Program-made: the position numbers and the translations under genes
Assembly: GCA_944548615.1 (NCBI GenBank)
Contig: OX155964.1
Span: forward strand, 19,758,653 to 19,822,652
From: Micropterix aruncella
Lineage: Eukaryota > Arthropoda > Insecta > Lepidoptera > Micropterigidae
Length of the DNA stretch: 64,000 nucleotides
Reading direction: 5' to 3'
The notes under the pieces: model-generated
The model's database searches: none
What the model was told of the DNA's origin: nothing
What the model saw: only the letters and a program-made list of their open reading frames with translations
Shown here: positions 53,868 through 63,948 of the stretch, in pieces
How the letters are laid out: every line of letters begins with the position of its first letter
Position numbering within the stretch: position 1 is the stretch's first letter

Positions 53868-54640
53868 CGGTGTCGACTACAACGGGCGAACCCGTCACCC
53901 CAGGCTAGTATAACGATATTTGATCGTTCTTTCAGCCGTGGAATAACCCTAGAAGACAATGACAATGACAATGTCATTGTAGAAAATGACAATCCACTAT
54001 CTATCTCCGCCAACTAGCCCGCGACATACCAACCCTTATTGCCCGGCACCGAGTAGTTAACTTGCGGGCAGACGAAGCGCCCTCGCTACCAGTTATGGCC
54101 AGATTTCTCCGGCCTCCTGACTGGTTACAGGTTCGAAGTCGCTTCCGCGATTCTCTCCCTAGTGTAGCGTTGATCGTTGTCTACCGAATCTATCACGGAC
54201 CACGGCATTCTTTGCTCGGCTTTCACCCGGTATCAGGTAGCCGAATAGTCGTTGAACTGCGGTCGTTCGTACAGTCGTTAGTACAGTCGTTAGTACAGTC
54301 CTTTGTACAGAATCGTTAGTACAGTCGAGCTGCGGTCGCGAGTCCGCTGTGGCAAGGTAGACAACCGCCCCCCGCTCTATAGGAAACAATACTGTTTCCA
54401 AACTCAGCCAGCTCAGTCGGAACGCACAATCGATTGGCTAACGCCGAACGGGGCGCAAACCAACCAGGAGCGCCCGAAGGTTAACTCCTAGGGAAGACTG
54501 GCCCGCAGGCCAGAGTCCTACCTGGGCTCGCACTTCTGCGTGGAGGCCGCCGGATAACTATTGACCCGTGAGTTTGGAAGACCCTAAACGCATAGGTCTT
54601 AGTGTCCTAACTGAAACAGGGACCATTAGCTCCCTATAAT
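53868..54640 (+). repeat. Family A dispersed repeat, with local CAGTCGTTAGTA amplification
   Basis: Full family order from 'gtgtcgactacaacgggcgaacccgtcaccccagg' to 'cagggaccattagctccct'. Two local changes stand out: 'aatgacaatgtcattgt' at 53955-53985 is palindromic, and 'gtacagtcgtta' is repeated four to five times at 54265-54325. Confidence 0.8.
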
Positions 54641-54644
54641 ATAT

Positions 54645-54996
54645 GTTCATATAAAACTAGAGCTCGCCGCCTTGGAACAAGTCCTGGCACTTAATTACGT
54701 AGCAGCAGTACATAGGGTAAAGTTTGGTAAGTTGGTGATATCGGTATAGAGATATCTTGAAATTAGTGACGCGTGCAAGCACATCGAAATACCTGGGTCA
54801 GCGTACAGCGAAAGGCAGCGCGGGTGGCGAGGAACAAGACGAGTACATCTACGAGATAGGTAGCGTGCATCTGAGGGGGACGTCTTGCACTATATATCTA
54901 AAGGTAGCGTCTAAAAGGGCAAATAAACGCCACCTTACTTACATTAACAAATCGATTCGAAGCTGTACGCGAAGCGAAGCCGCGGGCAACAGCTAG
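54645..54996 (+). mobile_element. Sequence ending in a Helitron 3' terminus
   Basis: 'gcgaagccgcgggcaacagCTAG' at about 54974-54996 followed by T is the standard 3' end (hairpin-forming GCCGCGGGC, then CTAG|T) of a widespread lepidopteran Helitron. The 5' TC end was not identified. The 79-residue frame at 54757-54996 reads through it and has no recognised domain. Confidence 0.6.
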
Positions 54997-54997
54997 T

Positions 54998-55300
54998 ATT
55001 AGATACATTTACAATCGAGAAAACACGAAAGAAAGAGATTATTGGGAAAGTTTTGAGACCAGTGAAAACGAAAGGGAAAATGAAAATGATATTGAATTTA
55101 TTGAAGACATTTTAGTTGGAAATGTTACTCAACAAAGTTAATATATACTGACACTGATAGCAATTATGATAGCGACGTAATGCTTAGTACAAAAAAGCGG
55201 AAAACATGTGTTATTGAGATAGGTACTGATATTAATTTTTGAAAATAGACTTTAATTTTTCAGGTGCTCCAAAACAAAAATGTCCCGGAGTTGCTCCACT
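54998..55300 (+). pseudogene. Decayed acidic ORF, possibly transposase N-terminus
   Basis: Frames read YWESFETSENERENENDIEF then IEDILVGNV. After a shift comes NYDSDVMLSTKKRKTCVIEI, and after a further stop SGAPKQKCPGVAPLL. An acidic, serine-rich start followed by a 'GAPG/PGVAP' segment resembles piggyBac-type transposase N-termini, but the similarity is weak. Treat the family name as a guess. Confidence 0.25.
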
Positions 55301-55374
55301 CTTAAGTAAAAAAACACTCGGATTGCAAAGGGTTAAAATTAATGTATTGAAGTTCCATTTTTACCTTAGTAATC

Positions 55375-55480
55375 TGACCAGGGCTGCATTTAGAGGAGGG
55401 CATCCGGGGCTACAGCCCCGGTGCCTCCACAAAAGAGCCCCCCCCCCACAATAATCTTCCTTGGGCCCAGGTTATATAAT
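55375..55480 (+). mobile_element. hAT-like terminus
   Basis: 'accagggctgcatttagaggagggcatccggggctacagccccggtgcctccac' has the CAG-start and the GGGGCTACAGCCCC inner palindrome seen in one group of insect hAT elements. It is followed by a C-run. The partner end is not found. Confidence 0.45.
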
Positions 55481-55484
55481 GACA

Positions 55485-56065
55485 TAGAAGAGAAATGGAA
55501 ACACCTAAAGAACATTCAACAGTTTAAATATAATATAAATAAATGGTTATTTGAATTAGGGAGGTCTAAATCTGAAAACTTGTCTTGTTGATTTTAACGC
55601 TAATATCGTATACATGTACATAAAGTATTATGCATATAATCATAATATATCTTATGGTATGTCTTATTTTTCGTAATATTTTTAAAATCGTATTTATATA
55701 ATTTTATTTTAATATAAATATGTTTATACCATAATATATTTATTAAGCTATTGCATAGCTTTTATCGCGGGCCTAGGCCAGCGCGGCGACCGAATGAAGA
55801 AATTTCTTAACGAAAATGAATGATTTTAAACTGACAATTACGTCTAAATGAGTACTGCTTACGATTCGAAAAAAATATATGTTAAACAAGAACATTTTCT
55901 TAAAATTCTTAGCTTTGAATATTTTATATTTTCTTTATATTACATAGTGTAATTAATTTGTGAAATTAGGTCTAACCGAACACAAAAACGACTACTACGC
56001 AAATACTATCTGGCGTATTATTATGAAACCTGCACCATTTTAGAGATAATTTAATTATCTATCTT
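55485..56065. other. No supported gene
   Basis: AT-rich, with a small GC-rich patch at 55765-55800 ('gcgggcctaggccagcgcggcgaccg'). Confidence 0.4.
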
Positions 56066-56069
56066 TCTA

Positions 56070-56222
56070 TCTACGATTTTTTTTAATAATCCGTTTTTTT
56101 AAGAAATTTATTTTCTAATAACCCCATGAAAAGATTCGCATAAGAAGGTGCCATTCTTGTTCCCATTGCTGTACCTTTAATTTGGAGATAAAATTCATCC
56201 TCAAAAGAAAAAGCATTCTTAA
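56070..56222 (-). pseudogene. Penelope-like element: inverted reverse transcriptase fragment
   Basis: On the minus strand from 56220: [20 protein letters not shown], then [25 protein letters not shown] and a stop. '[24 protein letters not shown]' is the highly characteristic RT motif of Penelope-like elements. Only this ~50-codon piece is present, and it ends before the YxDD motif. It lies on the opposite strand to the endonuclease part that begins about 20 bp to its right. Confidence 0.85.
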
Positions 56223-56229
56223 TAAAAAG

Positions 56230-56970
56230 CATTCATACTAATAGAAAGAAATTATCCTGCCTCTTTGTTAGATAAAAATATAATAAATTCCGAAACAAAA
56301 TTTTCACCTAAACCTAAATTGGTGTCAAATTTAAATCAAAATAAAATCTTTCTGAGTACTACTTATTTTCCTGGCACTGAGAAACTGCGACCTATTTTAG
56401 CAGATTTATTCCCTATTATAGCTAACGACCCATCAACCAAAGGTTTTTAGATATACCACCAATTTTATCATTTCGAAAACCTCCTAATTTAAAATCAATA
56501 CTTAATAAAAATAATAGAAATTATCTTAGTAATAACAAAAATTTGGGCCTACAGCCTTGTGGTCGATCACGTTGTAAAACATGTCCTTTATTAGATCGAA
56601 GCATTTATTTTACTAGTCCTAACACTCCCAACAGTTACAGAGTTCCTTTTAATAGTAGTTGCATTTCAAAAAATATTGTATATCAATTACTTTGCCAGAC
56701 CTGCAATGCATTTTATATTGGGGAAACAACTACACCTCTTAGCATTAGGTTAAATAATCACAGGGCCAGCGTAGGCAATGATAGTCAACTTCCAATAGCA
56801 TTGCATGCTAAGGCACACAATTTAACTTTTGATAATTGTTTTAAAGTAAAAATTATTAAGTGCCTTGGCGATAACGCTAAAGAAAGAGACGTTAAATCTT
56901 GGGAGTTGGCTTTTATAAATATTTTAGGCGCCAGCAAGGGTCCCGGTCTGAATAGGCAAAATTAATAAAT
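56230..56970 (+). mobile_element. Penelope-like element: RT tail, linker and GIY-YIG endonuclease
   Basis: Plus-strand frames give the RT C-terminal tail (IERNYPASLLDKN; FLSTTYFPGTEKLRPILADL; FPIIANDPSTKGF). After a one-base shift in the T-run at 56444-56448 come IPPILSFRKPPNLKSILNKN and the endonuclease at 56543-56965. The order and wording match the C-terminal part of Penelope-like elements. Together with the inverted RT piece at 56070-56222, this is one element with its 5' part inverted. Confidence 0.85.
56450..56965 (+). CDS. GIY-YIG endonuclease domain of a Penelope-like retroelement
   Basis: The open frame extends upstream of the first ATG (56543), beginning around DIPPILSFRKPPNLKSILNK. 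It then has the cysteine-rich linker CGRSRCKTC, and the endonuclease core: VYQLLCQTCNAFYIGETTTP contains the two beta strands of the GIY-YIG fold (YQL as the 'GIY' position, then YIG), followed by the conserved arginine in SIRLNNHRAS and the later glutamate within KERDVKSWE. In Penelope-like elements this nuclease nicks DNA to prime reverse transcription. The fragment ends PGLNRQN, stop. Upstream coding is shifted by one base, so no full-length protein can be made. Confidence 0.85.
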   Translation, partial: DIPPILSFRKPPNLKSILNKNNRNYLSNNKNLGLQPCGRSRCKTCPLLDRSIYFTSPNTPNSYRVPFNSSCISKNIVYQLLCQTCNAFYIGETTTPLSIRLNNHRASVGNDSQLPIALHAKAHNLTFDNCFKVKIIKCLGDNAKERDVKSWELAFINILGASKGPGLNRQN

Positions 56971-56974
56971 AATT

Positions 56975-57460
56975 AATTATATTTGTTCAGACATATTCAT
57001 TAAAAGCTTATTAATATTTTTCATTTAAAAATCATTATTAATAATGTTTTTCAAGGTCGGTTATAGTGTATTTATAACGATATTGCAAAATATTATTAAC
57101 CCATTTCTCTATGTTCAGTTTTTTTTAAATTTAAATTTTGAAAAAATTGTTCTATCAGAAATGTCATGGAGATGAATACGACTAGTGTCGAAATATTCTC
57201 AGTCATATAATTTCTTCTAAAATAAGTTACTAACATCCATTTCTGTTACAGAAACCATCCTCCTATACTTATTACATCCAAGGGCATACAGTAATTCGGC
57301 TGCAATAACTAAGAACATCATAAATTATCAATTGCGGAAACAGGTGCTGCTGCCCTAAGTATTTAAAGAGGACATTAACTATCGTTAAAATGTTTCTGGT
57401 CCACCAGGACCCCAGATAAGTAACTTTTCATGAATCTAATTTTATATATTATTGAAAATA
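56975..57460. other. No supported gene
   Basis: AT-rich sequence downstream of the Penelope-like element, leading into the (TA)n tract. Confidence 0.4.
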
Positions 57461-57463
57461 ATT

Positions 57464-57779
<316 letters not shown>

Positions 57780-58195
57780 TATTTATATATCAGTACTACT
57801 CTAACAAACGGATGTTCATTCACATAACACGCGGAACATTCAAGACTTGCGTCATTACAAAGAGCGACTAAGTAAGGTTAGAAATAGTTTCCTGTATAGT
57901 ATTAAGTCCAACCGTTTTTTACAACAAAACTACATTTTTCGTTAGCAAGGGTCTTGGAAGTATTGAATTTAAGAAAAAGGTTCAGGATATTCTTAGTGAA
58001 ACGCAATTTATTCTGTTAACCAGTAAGCTGCGGAATTTATTTGTAAAAGTCCTTCACGGGGTGCGTAATTAAAATGAAGCGATGATTAGTATACACGTCG
58101 AACGCAATGCAAATGGTGGCATAATAAATTTTACGAAAAAACTTCACTAAGCTATTTTTCATAGCAAGGCAATAAAAAAATACCATTCGATATAA
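57780..58195. other. No supported gene
   Basis: AT-rich sequence. The minus-strand 69-residue frame at 58037-58246 begins in the GCN repeat and is not convincing. Confidence 0.4.
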
Positions 58196-58207
58196 AAACT
58201 CAATATT

Positions 58208-58303
58208 CGAGTAAGATACCACTACTGCTGCTGCTGCCTCTGCCACCGCCGCTTCCGCCGCCGCCGCAGCAGCAGTATATTACTCAGTAGCAGTAGTATC
58301 TTA
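58208..58303. repeat. CTG/CAG and GCC trinucleotide hairpin
   Basis: 'taagataccactactgctgctgctgc' is mirrored by 'gcagcagcag...agcagtagtatctta', with (GCC)n-like triplets between. On one strand the arms are CTG-rich and on the other CAG-rich. The structure would fold into a stem of about 25 bp with a GC-rich loop. Confidence 0.75.
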
Positions 58304-58377
58304 GGGGCCGTCCACATATTGCGTAATCACCGAGGGGGGTGAGGAGTTGGAGCTGAGGCTTACGCTTAATTCTAGAA

Positions 58378-58623
58378 TTGGCTGTGGCGGCTACCACAAA
58401 AGGCATTATATACGCCTACGAGGAAAGCTGCCCGCTCAAGACAAAGACCTCCAAAAGAAAAGTTCCACGGTGGAACCCGAAGTTGAACAAACTAAGGAAG
58501 GAAACCCGGAAACTATTCAATAAGGCTAAACAAACTCTCAACTGGGAGGAACTCAACGGAATTTTCGAAAACAAAAACAGAAATCTCGCAAAAAGAAAGT
58601 TGAAAATATCGAAATTTCGCTAA
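58378..58623 (+). pseudogene. LINE ORF2 fragment between endonuclease and RT
   Basis: The frame contains SCPLKTKTSKRKVPRWNPKL, then NKLRKETRKLFNKAKQTLNW. This fits the segment of R1/Jockey-type pol between the endonuclease and RT ('sCpxkxxxxkxxxPWWnxxLxxLRkxxRklfnkAkxtxdW'). Neither neighbouring catalytic domain is present. The frame ends at a stop at 58621-58623. Confidence 0.65.
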
Positions 58624-58624
58624 A

Positions 58625-58880
58625 ATTCGCATATACTGCATACAACAACTTAATAGACCTAAAACTTATATTTAATATTAATTAAAAGCTAACATTGTTG
58701 TACTTCCAATATTTCACAATTTAAAATCGATCTGTCCGTAACGGCGATATTATATTTAATAAAGAAGAGTTCTGCTTCTACGTCGTTCAACTAACAGCGT
58801 AGAAGTAACTAACTCTGTAACGCTGCTTCAGCACAGCACGCTGCTTCATTCATATTTACTGATTGAAGCATTAGGCGATT
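58625..58880. other. No supported gene
   Basis: AT-rich spacer with a duplicated 'cgtagaagtaacta/cgctgcttca' vocabulary. No gene. Confidence 0.4.
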
Positions 58881-58881
58881 A

Positions 58882-59537
58882 AATTGTTTAGTCCGTAGCA
58901 TACTTGAATATAACTCGGTCATCTGGTGTACAAGTGAAAACAAATACATTCAGATGGTAGAGCGTATTCAAAGAAAATATTTAAGATATATTTATTACAG
59001 AAAATACAATATTTATCCATACTTATTTCCGTCCGATTTTGTGCTAGGAATGGTAGGATACAACAGACTTGAAACGCGTCGATATATTTCACTAATTATA
59101 TTTGCATATAAATTAATTCAAGGAACTATTTATTTGCAAGAGATACTATGCAAGTTTGAATTGTACGTACCGGTAAATTACACAGCGAGGAGATCGCATC
59201 TATTGTTTAATGTGCCGTACCACCGTACAAATATTGTTGTAGACAGGCCAGTGGGAAGGGTTATAGCTCTTCTTAATTCCTTACCCAGAGAAATAGATAT
59301 CTTTTGTATATCCCTTTGGCAGCTAAAAAGGCAACTCCCTGCTATCTCATGTTTATCATAATCTGTCTTATTTAGTTTTATATTTTTATGTTTTTTTTTT
59401 CTTGTTCAATGTTAGCATTAATTTAGTTATGTAGTCATTTATTTTTACACTACACTTTAGCTTTAATATTCAAGGGCGAATTGGATTCATCTGTAATGCC
59501 CTTGAATACTATTTGAAACTAATAAATAATAATAAAT
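58882..59537 (+). mobile_element. CR1/Jockey-like LINE (family L-A), copy 3
   Basis: Starts within LVRSILEYNSVIWCTSENKY, read in frame upstream of the ATG at 58954, and is open to the stop at 59359-59361. The 3' UTR contains the T-run, the 'cttgttcaatgttagc' block and 'gaattggattcatctgtaatgcccttgaat', then an (AATAAT)n tail. It is the mirror-orientation equivalent of 1-645. Confidence 0.8.
58954..59361 (+). pseudogene. LINE reverse transcriptase C-terminal fragment (L-A copy 3)
   Basis: 135 residues from an internal methionine. It includes VERIQRKYLRYIYYRKYNIY, the LETRRYISLIIFAYKLIQGT helix and LFNVPYHRTN. It is nearly identical to the 145-636 fragment, differing by scattered substitutions, and is intact in frame. 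The palm is missing. Confidence 0.8.
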
Positions 59538-59539
59538 AC

Positions 59540-59985
59540 CTATCAATCCGCTCATTTTGAGAAAGCTCTGAAAAAAAGATTTTTTGAGAAGTTTTCGAGT
59601 AACGTATTTTGTTTTAAGGTGGTGACTTACAGCCACAGATGAGCAAAATAACTGAGTAATATGAAAGTAAGCTTCAATTTTGGTATTTAATCTCATATGC
59701 GGAGAAGTTTTAGTGAAACTTTTTTCAGGTGCGTATTTTCGAATTTCAAGAAATTTCGCATAATTTCGCATCTATTTCATAAAAACGAAAATTCCATACC
59801 TCTAGTAAAAATTGATTTCCTTGGATGACACAGAACAGGTAGACTCTCCCCAGGGTAGTTCTACTCTACAAATACCCAGGACGTAAAAACGTGTGATTTA
59901 GAAAAGGAGATATAGAAACAGGAGATATAGAAAATGATCCACATATCGATACCGGAGTTCTAAAGGGCAACAATTTGGAGTAAGA
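59540..59985. other. No supported gene
   Basis: AT-rich. The minus-strand frame 59487-59771 begins in LINE tail sequence and has no motif. Confidence 0.4.
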
Positions 59986-59989
59986 ATAT

Positions 59990-60235
59990 GAAACTTTGTA
60001 GTCTCCGACAGGAAGTCATTCGATTTGCTTGCGAAATGTGGAAAATTTTTAGCAAGTGTGTCTAGAAGTTATTTATTCGTATCCGAATACGATACATCAG
60101 CGTAATTTATGACGGATACAAGGAAGGGCTGTGACATACAACTAGATAAGAAATTTTCCACGCGCTCAAAGAAATGAAGAATTGCAAATATTTTGCGATC
60201 AACTAACTTCCCCTGACTGAGATCGCTAACATACA
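59990..60235 (-). pseudogene. LINE (family L-B) RT relic
   Basis: Minus-strand reading: DRKIFAILHFFERVENFLSS, QPFLVSVINYADVSYSDTNK, stop, LLDTLAKN. This is the decayed equivalent of RVFASLHSFKRVQNLLPLCI and LLPLINYADVAYLDANEELL at 48.7 kb. A GGGC MITE begins 28 bp to the right. Confidence 0.7.
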
Positions 60236-60262
60236 GTGGGTGGTTATATTATTAGTTACACT

Positions 60263-60570
60263 GGGCTCGATTGCGTTTCTTCGTGAACTAAAATCGGAAA
60301 TTAGTCCGTGTGAACGAGACAGGGCAATACGCTAGAGCGGTATGTGAAATGAACGGTTGTCACTTTTCCGCATTGAAACTACCCGCAAAAGATAAAGCAT
60401 CTGAATCTCACACCGCACGAAATGTGTTCAAATTTATTCGAACTAATATAAGTTCGACAGGTAGTTTTTATCGACGATCGTTCGTTTCATATTCCGCTCT
60501 AACGTATTGCTCTATCTCGTTCGCTTGAACTAATTTCAGTTTTAGTTCACAAAGAAACGCAATCGGGCTG
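60263..60570. mobile_element. GGGC-terminated MITE, copy 4
   Basis: GGGCTCGATTGCGTTTCTTC on the left and the complement of 'gaaacgcaatcgggct' on the right. Internal blocks 'gtgtgaacgagacagggcaatacgctagagcgg' and 'tttttatcgacgatcgttcg' match 36975-37278. No clear target duplication here. Confidence 0.7.
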
Positions 60571-60599
60571 TGAATTTTCAAATATCCTAACATACTAAA

Positions 60600-60790
60600 C
60601 TGTATTGTGAACGCGCAATTTTTTTCCAGATGAAGACGAATACATTTTCATTCCCCCCCCCCCCCCCCCCCAACCCCACGATAGCATCCGAACGCTTCAT
60701 CCGATTGTGGCGAAATTTGGCATGCAGACATCATTTGGTTATGGTAAGAGTTGAAAAGATTGTGGTTAAAATATCTCATATGAGGAGTCG
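60600..60790 (+). repeat. Poly-C dispersed repeat (family C), copy 5
   Basis: 'tattgtgaacgcgcaattttttt', a poly-C run at 60653-60671, 'ccacgatagcatccgaacgcttcatccgattgtggcgaaatttggcatgcagacatcatttggttatggtaagagttgaaaagattgtgg'. Confidence 0.75.
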
Positions 60791-60794
60791 GCGA

Positions 60795-61125
60795 ATAAAA
60801 CGATCTAAATCGGTTTCGGACCACGTTTTTTTTTTAAATCGGTACGCCTTGGGCCGTTCTATCGATTAATAAAACTATTTACTACCAAAACGACGTAGAA
60901 TCCTTAGAAAAATGAGGTAGACATCACGAGGTAGAACACCAATATCGTTCAAAACGATCTATCGCTAGTTAAAAATGGTTGATTATTTGGAATTAAAATG
61001 AATTTCTTTCAAAATGATATAAATCTCATACTAAATCATTTTATGAGAGATGGATACCTATTTATTTTTAAATGTAGAAGTTGCATTCCGTAGAAAACTC
61101 AAAAAAACTAACTGAGGTCATCGGT
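60795..61125. other. No supported gene
   Basis: AT-rich with repeated 'caaaacgat/caaaatgatat' words at 60940-61020. No gene. Confidence 0.4.
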
Positions 61126-61129
61126 ACAA

Positions 61130-61500
61130 TGCTACGAGAATGAACAGGCATACACCTTCGTTGCATATTTTCAAAAAGTTGTTGAAGAAACATTTATTTT
61201 TACACAGCCACTAACCAAATACCTCACCTTGACCTCTCCTTTATCTTTCCCTGGGCAACCTTAGCATAAGTTACTGCCATATATTTGTATAAGTTAATTT
61301 TAAATTTAACTTTACTACTTCTTTGTGTATTGTAAGGTGAAAATTAGGAATTATTTTATCAAATGGTTGACTGTAAGTTATCGCTATCGCGATAAGTCCG
61401 CCATTTGTGCATAAATTGTCTTTTTTTATAAAACCACTGTAATATTCATTAAGATATGTTTTTATAGCACAATAAAGTTATTCTATTCTATTCTATTCTA
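61130..61500 (+). mobile_element. LINE 3' end (L-B-like) with (TTCTA)n tail
   Basis: The frame RHTPSLHIFKKLLKKHLFLH (about 61145-61210) matches the pol C-terminus of the 52.6-kb copy (ATSLPCFKALLKKHFLPQ). The UTR ends 'agcacaataaagttattctattctattctattcta', an AATAAA-type signal and a pentanucleotide tail. It is 5'-truncated at about 61130. Confidence 0.7.
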
Positions 61501-61504
61501 CAAT

Positions 61505-61875
61505 TGCCTTTGAAATTACAATTCCATACGCGAATAAAATGCCATACTGACAGCTTCTAATGGCGGACAATTTGAACGAAAATTTAAAGAAAACATAAAA
61601 TTAAATAAGCTGAACCCGAATTTCAAGGACAAACAAAGCACATAACTCAATGTCGATACATTTTTCAAGAATACTGGCATCGAAGAGTAATTCTCGGAAA
61701 ATTGACAAGTTTTAAAATCGCTTTAGTGTGGTAAATTAGTCTGAAGGTATAGGTACTTTAAAAGCGCATCTTGAGCTGTCATCTTACAAAAAAACAAAAT
61801 ACCTCGCTAAATATAGATGGCATTCCCGACGAAATAACCTAAAATTAAGGCAATAAATAAACGGAATGTTGAGAA
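61505..61875. other. No supported gene
   Basis: AT-rich sequence without recognised features. Confidence 0.4.
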
Positions 61876-61879
61876 GCAC

Positions 61880-62098
61880 ATACTCATCTGCGAAAACTGG
61901 TCGAACCAACTAACTTCCTTTACCTGAGGATGCTAAGATAGGTTCTCGTCGATAAGTATGCCTAGGTTTTTAAAGGAATTCCTTTAGGGAACAGACATTT
62001 TTTAAAGTTATGGATGTGTTTAGCAATAAGAGGTCTTCTTACTTCCAATTACAATAACCTGGGTCTTGGAAGGGTTGAAAAGTAAGCCATGGTTGTAA
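61880..62098 (-). pseudogene. LINE (family L-B) RT relic, post-YADD region
   Basis: Minus-strand frames give NHGLLFNPSKTQVIVIGSKK and, after shifts, FKNLGILIDENLS, stop, HPQVKEV. It is homologous to IIINPAKSQAIVIGG and VKNLGIVIDEFLSWQ of the 52.6-kb copy. Broken by several stops. Its 5' side abuts a C-run at 62100-62116. Confidence 0.7.
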
Positions 62099-62099
62099 A

Positions 62100-62990
62100 C
62101 CCCCCCCCCCCCCCCGTACTCCCAGCCCCCCGGGTTGCAACAGTATGCGGCTTTACATATAAAAGGGGTGGTCACAGGTAGTCAAACTGAGGAGGTGGTT
62201 ATACCTTTTTTCTTTTAATTCTCACCTCCTAATTTCTAATTCGCAGTCGTATGTACTAAAAATTTAAAATTTGGCCGAAGTACAGAAATTCCGATGGACT
62301 CCAGAAATCGCCCTTTAAGGTACGGAATCCACGGCGCGCGAGCCAAACTCGCGCCTGGCCGGTATTTTTAGGTAGGTTCTTTTCTTTGCGCAAGGAGTTG
62401 GCCTCACGAATCGTGTCACACACGAACGACTAAAAAAGTACATTCTCCACGGTTCTCTGACCACCTAAAACCATAATGGCCGCGACCCACATATACCAAT
62501 TGTACCATACAAATGAAAATGTATCAAGGTTACCGCAAATCGATCGCAAAACTCGACTTTCCGAAAAAAAACATCAGCATTCTAACATAGCGACATTGCG
62601 CTTCTTTTCTTCATTGAAATTTAAATTTCCCGCCCTTTTTAGAATGGAAGCCGACTAACATTTTCAAAATAGGAACGTATGTACGCTCAGAGTATACAGA
62701 ATACATACCTTTTGGTTTGACGGTTAATGAACGCGGCCTATTGGAGATTGAAGACTCGGTTTGCTGATTTTCTGAATGACTGTAGACGTTTTTATCACGG
62801 ATTTTAATATCAACAATCAAAAAAGGTTAACTCTTTGTCAGAAAGCCTGATTTTAGCGATAACAACCTCGAATTTCGAGCAAAAGCCGATTACTAAAACA
62901 AAACGATCAAAACAAACCGATATTTCTGACGTTTGACATTTTATTTTTTTTAATCGTCATTCCTAAAGGCTACGGATCGGAAATATATAT
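62100..62990. other. No gene; poly-C run and lepidopteran dispersed repeat
   Basis: Poly-C at 62100-62116. 62315-62370 repeats the 'ggaatccacggcgcgcgagccaaactcgc' motif of 715-765. Short frames at 62476-62820 have no motif. Confidence 0.45.
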
Positions 62991-62994
62991 CATT

Positions 62995-63205
62995 AAGGTC
63001 AAACCGCACTAGAGCGGCGGGGCGGCGGAGCGGCGCAGCACGACAAATATTCTTTCTATTGATTTATATGACCCAAACCACACTACGACGCGGCAGCGGC
63101 GCGACCGAGTTGATTCCCGGAGAATATTTTGCTGCGTAGTGCCGTGCCGCTACCGCTAGTGCCACATACCTTGCGGCAGCGGAGCGGCGCGGCGCGTTTC
63201 AAATC
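62995..63205. repeat. GC-rich GCGGC repeat patch with inverted symmetry
   Basis: 'caaaccgcactagagcggcggggcggcggagcggcgcagc' on the left and 'gccgctaccgctagtgccacat...gcggcagcggagcggcgcggcgcg' on the right contain repeated GCGGC words in both orientations around an AT-rich centre. It looks like a GC-rich MITE, but the ends are unclear. Confidence 0.45.
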
Positions 63206-63409
63206 CTCATAAGTAGTTACCTAAATTAATGATTTATAATATATAAGCTACAGTTAATTAAAATAATTACATAAAACTAAATATACCCTCATTGACAACA
63301 TTGAGTTTTTCTCCCGCACCGATTGCTCTACGGAAACATGTATCGTGCAGCTCAATATGAGGCTTTATAATTTGCGTGCATTCAAAATAACTACTCTTTT
63401 GAAATCCTG

Positions 63410-63948
63410 CCCCCGGATTCTGAAGCGATGTTACGATACACGATTGTCGTCACTCGACGATATTTGCGATTCTGGAAGCGATTTGACAGTCCTTTAATAG
63501 ACAGAACTGAGGTTAGTACAGACGGCAGGACATGAGGTGTCGTCTGCATGTCGTTGCTCTAGGAAATAGCAGAGAAATGGCAGTCAACATAACCATTCAG
63601 AAATAATTACCGAGTTCCCACCCAAGACGATTGAAATTTGAATATAACGCCGATAAATAAGTATATTCGATTTAATTAATAAAGGACGCGATCCGAATTG
63701 CCTTTATCTTAAAGAACTAAGAACGCTCAGGACCCGGTTTGAATTGAGCATACACCCCTCACTGCTAAACGGCCGGCGCCGGCCAATCAGAACACGATAT
63801 CGGAGTGGGAATCACATGAAAAGCATCGAGTTCCGAGATTAGATGACGATTCTGAAACAGAATCAGTCAAGTCGTCGGATCGAGGACTATATCGAATTCA
63901 ATGTCGTGTCACGTTGACGTATCGTATCGCTACTTCAGAATCCCGGGG
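63410..63948. mobile_element. 539-bp MITE with CCCCCGGATTCTGAAG termini
   Basis: CCCCCGGATTCTGAAG on the left pairs with the complement of 'cttcagaatcccgggg' on the right, and the similarity extends into 'gatacgatac...gtatcgtatc'. CTG is present on both outer sides (63407-63409 and 63949-63951). No coding capacity. The interior contains a second 'gattctg' palindrome ('cgattctgaaacagaatc' at 63848-63865). Confidence 0.7.

Noticed and set aside
54130..54150. 'ggttcgaagtc' word resembling a tRNA B box
   Set aside because: No A box at proper spacing and no cloverleaf; it is an ordinary part of family A.
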